Positions 55,698 through 64,000 of a stretch of DNA of 64,000 nt are shown piece by piece (positions within the stretch are counted from its first letter, which is position 1; each line of letters opens with the position of its first letter). This DNA comes from Oreohelix idahoensis (taxonomy: Eukaryota > Mollusca > Gastropoda > Stylommatophora > Oreohelicidae), in contig JAMPIV010010589.1 in the NCBI GenBank assembly GCA_024509875.1, positions 613,453 through 677,452 of the forward strand, in the 5' to 3' direction. The notes under the pieces are model-generated. The model was not told the origin of the DNA and did no database searches. It worked only from the letters and a program-made list of their open reading frames with translations. The position numbers were made by a program, and so were the translations under genes.

Positions 55698-56225
55698 ATG
55701 TAATTGGAAGTATGGTGGTGGTGGCTTTTACCACACCAACCGTCCGCTACCAATTTTTTTCTTTTGGGGTTTCCCCCGCAGTTTCAGTTTCAAATTGAGG
55801 GGACTTCCCTCTCTTTTATTTTCGTCCAGTTCCCTAAATTCCGACCAAGGGATTGTCGGGTGGGACTGGGTTGAGGTCACCTTTTGTTCAATACTCATAG
55901 TGGCCATTCTACTTAGTTTATTAGAAGACTGGGTGTGAAAAGGGGTTTTCCTATCCACGATGTCTACCTTAACATATTTATTTTCCTTTTTATTTTCAGG
56001 CCTGTTTTCACCGTAGTGTTTTCGTAGGTCCTGATTATTTTCCCATCGTGTGGGTTTTCCCTTGTTGCATTGGTCACAGGCCTCCACAAATTCTGCAACA
56101 TCTGCAGCTACGCCTGGCCAAAAGAATGACATAGATACTCTTTGACCTGTAGTACCTATTTTCTCATGTACACCGTCTGATGTAACATGTGATCTTTTTA
56201 TCACTTCCTCCCTATATGAAGTGGG
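55698..56225 (-). pseudogene. Chimeric integrase region of element C: foreign zinc finger, no catalytic core
   Basis: Until LVLPTSYR the minus strand follows element B. It then reads a different H2C2 finger (RSHVTSDGVHEKIG ... VEACDQCNKGKP) and about 110 codons of open frame without any D,D35E motif (KYVKVDIVDRKTPFH, TIPWSEFRELDENK, KPQKKKIGSGRLVW), ending in a stop near 55728. Homology to B resumes at about 55697 with the integrase tail. The catalytic core of about 150 residues found in B is missing. A template switch during reverse transcription with another retroelement RNA would explain it. The origin of the foreign piece is unknown. Confidence 0.75.
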
Positions 56226-56770
56226 AAGAACCAGCTGTCCCTGACCAGTGGAACCAGTTCCAGCCTTCCTATACATGAGTTTATTCTTCATATAAAAGTC
56301 TCCTTTGTTTGGAGGGGTGTGGCATTTTGGGAGTTTCTTGAAACACGGCTTTAGTGACCTATCCTCAGCCTGTGCCTTCCTCATCTCCTCTGGATGAGTA
56401 TTTATTGGGTTTTCATCCTCCTTCCTTGCTTGTGATCTGGTCTGTACTGTTGCCATAATCACAGATCTTTTGGGGTTTCCCAAAAAGACGTATCTACACC
56501 CCAATATCAGAGGGTAGATTGGTTCGTTTATCACTGCTGCTCTAATCACTCCTTCCACATAGCGTGTTTTTACACTGATTCGTGCTATGGGAAGTGTCAT
56601 AGTTGCTACTTCCTTGGTTGCCGCTTGTATTTCCACTGTTTCTGTGGTATATTGATCTGGGTGAACCAGGTGAGAACTTACGACTGAGTCAAAATCCAAT
56701 CCAGTATCATAAAGGCACCTGATGGTGGCCCATTACATACTACGTCTTCAAATACAGGGGGATGATACGG
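56226..56770 (-). pseudogene. pol: Protease and linker of element C, frameshifted
   Basis: Minus-strand reading DFDSVVSSHLVHPDQYTTET, ending YPLILGCRYVFLGNPKRSV, matches the protease of B residue for residue over long stretches and confirms that B's solo LTR interrupts this same domain. The catalytic DTG codons (near 56700) are present but lie one frame off from the upstream knuckle region. The linker up to LVLPTSYR is intact. Confidence 0.88.
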
Positions 56771-57855
56771 TTCCTGCTGTCCAGTAGGTTTTTCTTTTTG
56801 TCCCTTACTTCCTGTTTTAAGGCATACAGCGTGGTAAGGAGGGTTATTTTTCTTCCTACAGTCTTTTGTATTATGGTTATTCATCCTACAGAATTTCAAT
56901 ATTTACTTTCCGGTCTGTAGGGTTTCCTCTCATTGAATTGCGGGTTTCTATCTCGAGGGTCAAATCTGGGTCTATCATAGTTGGGTTTACCTCTGTTACC
57001 CTGATCTCTAGTGTCAAACTTATTATGGGGTTGAGGAGCTTTATTATTGTCTACCTGTTTCTTTTTAGCGCCAGCTACTTCTGCCTGGGCTGCCTGATAC
57101 CTCTCAGCAACATTGAGCACATCATCTAACCTCTCCGCACCCTGTTCCATAAGAAACTTTCTCATGTCTGGAGCCATGGACTCTCTCACCTGCTCTATCA
57201 TGATCATTTCTTTTAAATCTTGGGTTTTCCCCAGAGCAGTCCATTTCTCCAAATAGGCTTCCAACCTTGCAGAGAATTGATGATATGTCTCCCCAGACAG
57301 GAGCTTAGCATTTCTAAATCTCTTTCTATAAAACTCACCATTCTTCTCGTATCTAATTAAAAGAGCCTGTTTTAATATGTCATAGTCTTCCTGATCTTCC
57401 CGGCTCAGTTTGGAAAATACCTCATACGATGTTCCCCTAAGTTCTTGAGATACTTTCAAGCTCCACCTTTCCCTCTCTAAACCATAACTTGTAGCTAATC
57501 TTTCGAATCTAGAGAAGAAGGACTCAATGTCATCCTCTTTTTCTACAAAGGGGTCTAGATGAAACCCCATGGCTGAGTTGGAGGCTCCCTGACTAGCACT
57601 GGCATCAGAGGTAGATGGGCTGTGACTATTGTCTGGAGCATGGCCTTGCAATTCTAACTCTCTTAGTCGTAGCTCATGTTCTCGTTGTAATTTTTTATCT
57701 TCGGCTTCCCTTTCTGCAACCTGTCTTCTTTCTTCCTTCTCAGCCTCCAGTTTCTTTTCCTCTAATTGTAATCTTTTTATCTCAGCCTCCCTATCAGCCT
57801 CTAATGCCCTAGCCTCTTTCTCAGCCTCAATTTGTAATCTCTTAATTTCCTTATC
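56771..57855 (-). pseudogene. gag: Gag of element C, main part
   Basis: From the LINE insertion point, the minus strand continues the coiled coil, then a capsid-like domain (FSRFERLATSYGLERERWSL, GETYHQFSARLEAYLEKW, ESMAPDMRKFLMEQGAERL) and a basic Asn/Arg/Asp-rich tail. A stop near 56896 and a frame change come before the zinc-knuckle remnant (FCRMNNHNTKDC). It is closely related to Gag of B and more distantly to Gag of A, which shares the charged coiled coil and the capsid pattern. Confidence 0.88.
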
Positions 57856-59818
57856 CTATCCTATCCATGGGTTACAGATGACATTTTGAAGTTATGTGAT
57901 ACACGGCGGGAAATGAAAAAGGTTAAGAAAGAGGTTCCTGAAGCAGCATGGCAATACAGTATGGTGAATAAAAATATTAGAAAGAAAATGAAACAGGCCA
58001 AAGAAAAATGGGTAGCTGATCAGTGTGAGTCCATTAATATGGGGCTAATAAAAGGTAACAGCAAGGCAGCTTTTGACACATTAAGAAGACTATCAAAACC
58101 CCAACAGCCCAGGGTAACTGTCATAGAAGATAGCAATGGGGCTCTGCTCAATGAAAAAACAGCTGTAATGAGAAGGTGGACAGAATATTGTAAAGAATTA
58201 TATAACTGTAAACTCGACACTGACTATAGCATATTAAACAACATTAAGTGCGAAAACAGGGAACTCGGAAATGCAGCAATATTACGGGAAGAAGTGGAAG
58301 AGGCTATATGTTCGCTGAAAGGAGGGAAGTCACCGGGTGTGGATAATATCCCAGCAGAGCTCTTGAAATATTGAGGACCAGATATAGTAAAAATCATGAC
58401 AACAATTTGCCAGAAGATATGGAGTACAAAAAAGTGGCAAAAAGAGTGGACGCAGTCATTAGTAATACCGCTTCCAAAGAAAGGAAATCTAAAAATGTGC
58501 AAGAACTACAGAACCATTAGCCTTATTAGTCATCCAAGTAAAGTGATGTTAAGGATACTTTTGAACAGAATAAAACAGAAATCAGAAGAAATCTTGTCCG
58601 AGGAACAGGCTGGCTTTAGACCAAAAAGAAGTACCTCAGAACAAATCTTCAATATTAGATTACTGATCGAAAAACATCTCTAGCATCAACACGATTTATA
58701 CCATAACTTCATCGATTTCACAAAAGCCTTCGATCGAGTCTGGCATGAAGGCTTATGGCAAATAATGAGAAAATTCAATTTTGATACCAACATCATAGAT
58801 ATCATTGAAGCACCATACAAGGATGCAAGCAGTGCTGTTTTTGCAAGCAATGACATTGGAGAATTTTTCAAAACAACTGTAGGAGTTCGCCAGGGATGTA
58901 TCCTGTCCCCAGTGCTCTTTAATATATATCTAGAACATATTATGCAGGAGGCTCTTTATGATTATAAAACAACCATATCAATTGGAGGCCGACCTCTTTG
59001 CAATCTACGTTTTGCTGATGATATCGACCTGATAGCTGGAACAGAATCAGAACTTCAAGACCTTACCTCTAGACTGGAGAAAGTAACAAGAACATATGGG
59101 ATGGAAATTAATATAGAAAAAAGCAAGATATTGGTGAATAGCCATAAGAAACATGTTCCGACCAACATTACGTTAAATGGGCAAACGTTAGAAGAAGTTA
59201 ACACCTTTAAATATCTCGGGTCCAATGTAGAGATGGGAGATCAAGTAAAGAAATCAAGACAAGACTTGAGATGGCCTCAGCTGCCATGACAAGGCTGAAT
59301 GTGATCTGGAAAAGTAACATCAGTTTTCCTGTGAAGATCAAATTATACAAATCACTTGTATTATCTATTCTCTTATATGGGTGTGAGAGCTGGACACTCA
59401 CTGCAGATACGGAGCGAAGGATTCAGGCTTTCGAGCATAAATGTTATAGAAGAATTTTGCGCATTTGCTATAAAGAGCACAAAACAAATGTCTATGTTAG
59501 AGAGAAGATAAACACCTATGCAGGCCACCAAGAACCACTTTTGTCAATAGTGAAACGTCGAAAGCTTGCCTGGTTTGGGCATGTAACTCGTCATGACTCC
59601 CTTTCGAAAACGATCCTCCAGGGAACAGTCGAAGGTAAACGGAGAAGAGGAAGGCAAAGAAAATCCTGGGCTGATAACATCAAAGAATGGGCAGGACACG
59701 GTTTCTCCACACTTGTACGCATTGCTGAGGATAGAGAGCAGTGGAGGACCCTGTCTGCTGATGCTTCCACCATGGCAACCCTACGACCCATGACGGGTTA
59801 CGGGTTGAGATGAGCTGA
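57856..59818 (+). pseudogene. LINE L3x inserted in gag of element C
   Basis: Exact 12-bp duplication AATTTCCTTATC at 57844-57855 and 59819-59830. The plus strand reads a pre-RT region (WTEYCKELYN, LKGGKSPGVDNIPAELLKY), RT (KNYRTISLISHPSKVML, AGFRPKRSTSEQ, FIDFTKAFDRVWHE, GVRQGCILSPVLFN, LRFADDIDLIAG) and a C-terminal tail (YGCESWTL, LAWFGHVTRHDSL, GRQRKSWADNIKEWAG). Stops at about 58372 and 58681 and a frame change near 59260-59280 break the product. The 5' half including endonuclease is missing. It differs from both LINEs at 26.8-30.4 kb. The enzyme would reverse transcribe its own RNA at nicked target DNA. Confidence 0.92.
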
Positions 59819-59830
59819 ATTTCCTTATCA

Positions 59831-59985
59831 GCTTCTAATTTCCTCTCTTCCTCTAACCTCCTATCTTCTCTTTGAATAAATTTATCAGTCTCTGATGTCA
59901 CATACTGAATCAGAACTTGCCCCTCCATTCCCATTTCTTTTGCATTCTGTAGAGGAGCCGATCTAAATTTGGCCAAATCTGCCAT
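59831..59985 (-). pseudogene. gag: Gag N-terminus of element C, cut off by the LINE
   Basis: On the minus strand ATG at 59985 begins MADLAKFRSAPLQNAKEMGM, nearly the same as the start of B Gag. The coiled coil (REDRRLEEERKLEADKEI) then meets the LINE target site at 59830. The rest of the coiled coil continues at 57855. Confidence 0.9.
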
Positions 59986-60156
59986 CTTTTATCTGGTACT
60001 AAATTATATTTACTCTAACTAAAACAACTAACAAAGGTTATAATTAATTAATTAATTAAGGGCTATGCCAACTCAAATAATTCTCCACCTTATAAATATT
60101 TAAATTTTATTACTATGGGGATACCCTGGATCTATAGTGTTACAAGTAATTAAAAA

Positions 60157-60174
60157 TCCCGGAACGGGACCCCA
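60157..60174 (-). promoter_or_regulatory. Primer binding site region of element C
   Basis: On the minus strand, 5 bases (TATAT) after the LTR, the sequence reads TGGGGTCCCGTTCCGGGA. It resembles the proline-tRNA site of element B but has substitutions and one extra base. Either it decayed or it matches another tRNA. Confidence 0.6.
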
Positions 60175-60179
60175 ATATA

Positions 60180-62318
60180 TGTGGTGGGTTTTGATGTTAA
60201 AGAGAAGTAGTCAGTATGTGTCTACAGAGTGAGGTCAGCTATGCAGGTCCCTGAGTCTAATAGTTGATGAAGATGTTCTCAGGGTACCTGACTGCTACCA
60301 CCCTACGATCTCACTCTGCGATTTATTTTGGGTATCTAGTGTTTGTGATGTTATTTATATGGCTTGGTGTCTAGGGTAATGAAAAATGTAGTGATAATTG
60401 CGTTAAACAAATACAATTTTAACTCACTAAAATCGAATAAAACAAGACTGGGTTTAAAGTTATGATATATATGTATATACAATTTTAATTTCCTGTCCCT
60501 CAAATTTTTTAGGACAGGAATGTTTAAAACTTAAAAGTGAAAATATGGTTTTATACCAAATTAAATGCACAAGAAGGACATCTGTCCAATATATCTTAAT
60601 ATGTTAATGTTTATAAACGTTTATTCCCGGTTGGAAAATACTGTTCTATGAAGAGTCAATATTGGGAAAAACTGGTTTTCGCATCATATCACAAACTGTT
60701 TCTGAATAGGGTGGAGATTAAACCCATTTGAGTTTGCATATAAGCCCGCAAGATTTTGGCTTATCTTAAAATTCTTGTAGACACTGGATGACTTGCTCGA
60801 GAAAACTGCACACTGCTTCACTACAGTGTATACTGGAGACTGCTAATACTTTTAGGCTTCGATATAGAAACAACCGGTAGGTTGCCTCAAATTCTGCAGC
60901 TCCGGCTTCTGACCAACTTGATACTGGGTGATGTAACCCGCAATCAATGAAATAAATCACACAATTTGTTAAAGGTTAACAGGCTATCATTGGGTCACTT
61001 TTAGATAGCTGCTGCTTCAGACGCAAAGGCAATTTGGTCATTAATTGCTCTGCTTTAAACCTTGCTTGTAGGAAATCTTTGTCAAGTTTCACCCTGCATA
61101 GCAGAAGCGTTAGTTTTATTCCCTCTATGTCTATCCTAACATTAGCCAATCAGTTTAAACTACGCCGATTTGACTCTTTTTTGAAAATCTCAAACATTTA
61201 TGTGCGTTTATCAATAAGTTCGTCAGTCTGTTTCTAGTATTACTGTTTAGACTATGTGTCGCTTTAGGCTGGCAAAACTTCAAAGTTACCTCTCCCTTCC
61301 TCACTAGTAGTGCCTATGAAAATGAGGCAAGCCAATTTGACTTGTTTCCAACCCACGTGACTAGAAAAATGTTACTTTTAAATTGAGCTGGGATATCAGT
61401 GTGTCCGTATATCTGTTGCCAATTTTTTTTATTTTATGCAATAACTCAGTCACTTTTGAAGCGATTTAAAAGATGAAAAGTGATTATTAATCAGGCTAGT
61501 GTCCTTTATCTAGCCAGTATATTTTCATCTACGTCTTTATCTAAGTTTTCATCTTTGTACTTTTCTCTTTATTTATTCTGAACAAAATACTTTTACTCTA
61601 AGTCTAGATATGTTTTCATAGGAAATAGTATAGTATTGAATAAACAACATTATAGTTTTTAATTCCATTCTGTCCTTTCCTTTTTATTCATCCTTCTATA
61701 GAATGCAATACATTATCTACGTTTTCTGGCTTTCGTGTGCCCCTTTTCTCTCCCCTGCACTCATTTGTTTCAGTTTGACAATACCCAAGTGGGTTTAGAC
61801 TTTTCCATACTAACCCCCCCCCCCCCCCCTCTCTCTCTATCTCCCGTCTTTTTTTGAACGAAACACGTGTTGGCTGACTGCCAAAACGGTTTTATGTTAT
61901 ATTTAAAAATTAGTACGGAGTAACGAAAAAGCCTTTGGTAATGGAGTGGGTACCATTGCGTGGCGTTAATAGTTTCAAATCGCAAGCCGCTCACTGGCGT
62001 TTTTTGAAAATGCGACGTTCTAACTACAACTGTCGCATGTTGTAACTAATAATAGATTCTTAGAATACGTTAGTTAAAAAAATTCAAGTAGTGTCAAATA
62101 TTTTGCATTAGATTTTATCGACCTTGACAATTTTCAAATTTTTATAGTAGCGGGTTATAAACGGTAACTTTACGTCACTAGAATTGGACTTTTGAGAAAT
62201 ATGAGCAGGGTAGGGCAATGGTGGCGAGAATCTATATTGGCGTATTGGAACAAAAATTCAAATACAGTATTATCATTATAATTTGAGCTGGAGGGTTAAA
62301 ACGGTGCATTTTACCACA
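60180..62318 (-). repeat. 5' LTR of element C
   Basis: 2,139 bp, near identical to 50956-53084. A run of about 15 C lies near 61817-61831 where the other LTR has an interrupted C tract. CATGT follows at 62319-62323. Confidence 0.95.
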
Positions 62319-62323
62319 CATGT

Positions 62324-62899
62324 ATTGTTATTAACACATCTGTTATGGAACTTCAATGATATGGTCATAGAGAATCTTTATTTTATGAATGAAAGTCCTA
62401 GAGAATAATTTGGACAGCCATATGAACGAAACAAAGATTCAAAGCAAGATCACCAGTTTAAAAAAAAAATTATTTAGAAGTGAAAATAAACACACTTTAT
62501 TTTTGTTTATGAATGTCGATCATCATTACCCTTCATCTCTTTACGCAGAGACCAGCAACAAATGCCTAGCAAGCCTTCCAGTGTCCTCCAGGTCTTCTTT
62601 ACCCCTTTAAGTTCATGTCTCCAGTTCCCTGTGAATGTTATTACTTTGCATAATGCTTCACCTTCTTGATTTCATTGATAGATCTGATTTGTTTAAAATC
62701 TGCAAGAGGCCAGCATATAAACATTCTGTGCTATGTAATACTGATGCTGTCAACTGCTGTTTTGTTTTAGTATTTGTCGTCAAGGGTTACTGCTTCTAAG
62801 ATTCGATTTTGATGTACGCTAGCTGATGCTGTTATGGATTATACTGTGGATTAAAAACATGTGTTTGATTATGTGATATGTAGTTTTAAATGTTTTGGT
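62324..62899. other. No gene seen
   Basis: AT-rich sequence. The target copy ATTAGCGCC of the next LINE begins at 62900. Confidence 0.45.
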
Positions 62900-62908
62900 A
62901 TTAGCGCC

Positions 62909-63797
62909 GACGATGTTATCAAGGCATGTAAGGAGAGAACAAGAAAGTATTCAGTGGGGTACTGGAAGATGAGACAGGTATGTATTTCAGAGCTGGCATT
63001 TGCTGATGATGTTACCCTGATTGCTAAATCAGAGGCACATCTCCAATCCAACCTGCAAGTCTGGAAGGAAGAGCTGGAGAAGAGAGGGATGGTCATAAGC
63101 AGCTCTAAAACAAAATCCATGGTGATATCACGAGAAGAAAGAAGACATCAGATTAAGCTGGTAGAACAGGTCCTGGAGCAGATCGACCACTTTAAATATC
63201 TCGGAGCTATTATAGACCGAAAGGGAGGCATCAGAGAAGAGTTGGCCACTCGAAAAGCAGCAGCTGGGAGACTTTTTCAGGCCATAAATCGAGGATTCCT
63301 CAGCAAGAGAGAGGTTGGTAAGAAAACGAAGATGGCTGTATACCGCTCCACCTATGTCCCAGTCTTGACATATAGATGCGAGTCCATGGGCAATGACTAC
63401 AACCCACAAAAGCCAGATCCAAACCTCAGAAATGAGGTATCTGAGCAAGGTGGTTGAAGTAACAAGAAGAGACATGGTCCGCAACCAGACGATACGTCAA
63501 GGCCTAAAATGCCACCCCCTGCAGACCCAAGTAGAACAGTCCCAACTAAGATGGTTTGGCCATGTCTGCAGAATGGGAGAAGATCAGCTCCCACGACAAG
63601 CATGGGAAACAAAGAGCCAGGGATCCAGACCCCCAGAACGACCAAGAGTCCGCTGGAGGACAACATTGAGACAAGTCATTGAAGGGCGAGGACTAGTATC
63701 GAACAGGCCAGAGGAAGACAGCGATAGGAATAGTTAGGCGATTTCTCCAAAACCTCTATACCTCACGGTATAAAGGGACGACTATAGTAAGTAAGGA
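62909..63797 (+). pseudogene. LINE L2x, second copy, 5'-truncated, with 9-bp target duplication
   Basis: Exact duplication ATTAGCGCC at 62900-62908 and 63798-63806. It begins inside the RT domain (DDVIKACKERTRKYS, LAFADDVTLIAKS) and keeps the C-terminal region (YLGAIIDRKGGIREEL, LRWFGHVCRMGEDQL). It is nearly identical to 29530-30405 but keeps glutamine codons where that copy has stops. A one-base insertion near 63386 and small changes after 63640 break its frame. The tail is AGTAAGTAAG. It was inactive from the start because of 5' truncation. Confidence 0.93.
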
Positions 63798-63812
63798 ATT
63801 AGCGCCTATTGG

Positions 63813-64000
63813 TACAAAAAAATTAAATTATCACAAAAAATAAAACTAAATCACTATTTTCCCCCCCCCATCCCCAAATTAAACAACTCATTCACACCTC
63901 ACTAACAAAATTTAACCAACAAAAAAAATAAAAAAACAAATATCCCCTCATACTAATCTCCCAATCACATCTCAAAATTCACCCCTCCTACAACAAAAAT
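63813..64000. other. 188 bp with no G on the plus strand
   Basis: From 63813 to the window end there is not a single G, while A, C and T all occur, with an A-rich bias and a C9 run near 63861. No gene or repeat unit is recognisable. Such a bias is not seen anywhere else in the window. Confidence 0.9.

Larger units (their letters stand above)
50956..62318 (-). mobile_element. LTR retrotransposon C (sister of B), minus strand, 11,363 bp
   Basis: LTRs are at 50956-53084 and 60180-62318. The duplication CATGT is exact at 50951-50955 and 62319-62323. On the minus strand the order is 5' LTR, primer site, Gag, protease, an altered integrase region, GPY/F, RT, RNase H, purine tract and 3' LTR. Nested in it are a LINE (57856-59818), a SINE (53641-53991) and a 208-bp element (54269-54476), each with target duplications. 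Coding is broken by stops, frameshifts and loss of the integrase core. Protein similarity to B is high across Gag, protease and RT. LTRs of C are near identical to each other but not to those of B. Confidence 0.95.

Overview
This window is repeat-dominated DNA from a metazoan, probably an invertebrate with a large transposon-rich genome. It is AT-rich, has many long microsatellites, tRNA-headed SINEs, several LINE lineages, and three large Ty3/Gypsy-type LTR retrotransposons with very long LTRs. A crustacean or mollusc would fit, but nothing here fixes the species. I found no host protein-coding gene, tRNA gene or rRNA gene that I would defend; every convincing coding signal belongs to a retroelement.

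Layout. 1-10.7 kb: SINE copies, GATG/GATA microsatellite, a 1.3-kb minisatellite of 34/35-bp units, a 30-bp minisatellite, an inverted repeat and RTE-like LINE remnants. 10751-21756: LTR element A (target duplication CTTAG), with a solo LTR of another family nested in its 5' LTR. 21.8-26.8 kb: LINE RNase H remnant, dispersed repeats, a TA tract, and a palindrome centred on telomere-like repeats. 26857-30405: two unrelated LINE fragments head to head. 30.4-37.2 kb: minisatellite, TA tract, LINE and SINE insertions. 37215-48828: LTR element B (GTTGT), carrying a solo LTR inside its protease codons and a fresh SINE in its 3' LTR. 48.8-50.9 kb: 39-bp minisatellite and SINEs. 50956-62318: LTR element C on the minus strand (CATGT), with a LINE and two short elements nested in it. 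62.3-64 kb: another LINE copy and a terminal tract with no G. The three LTR elements cover about 53% of the window.

How the parts work together. A, B and C each encode Gag (N-terminal coiled coil plus a capsid-like region), protease, integrase, reverse transcriptase and RNase H. In A and B the integrase lies upstream of the reverse transcriptase, as in Copia and in the Gmr1-type minority of Gypsy elements. In C the order is the same, but the integrase catalytic core is replaced by unrelated coding sequence. B and C are sisters with a proline-tRNA type primer binding site; A is a separate lineage with a different leader. A seems to join Gag to protease-integrase by a -1 shift on a run of ten A. 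LINE machinery probably mobilised the SINEs and the short GAA-tailed elements, several of which have intact target duplications.
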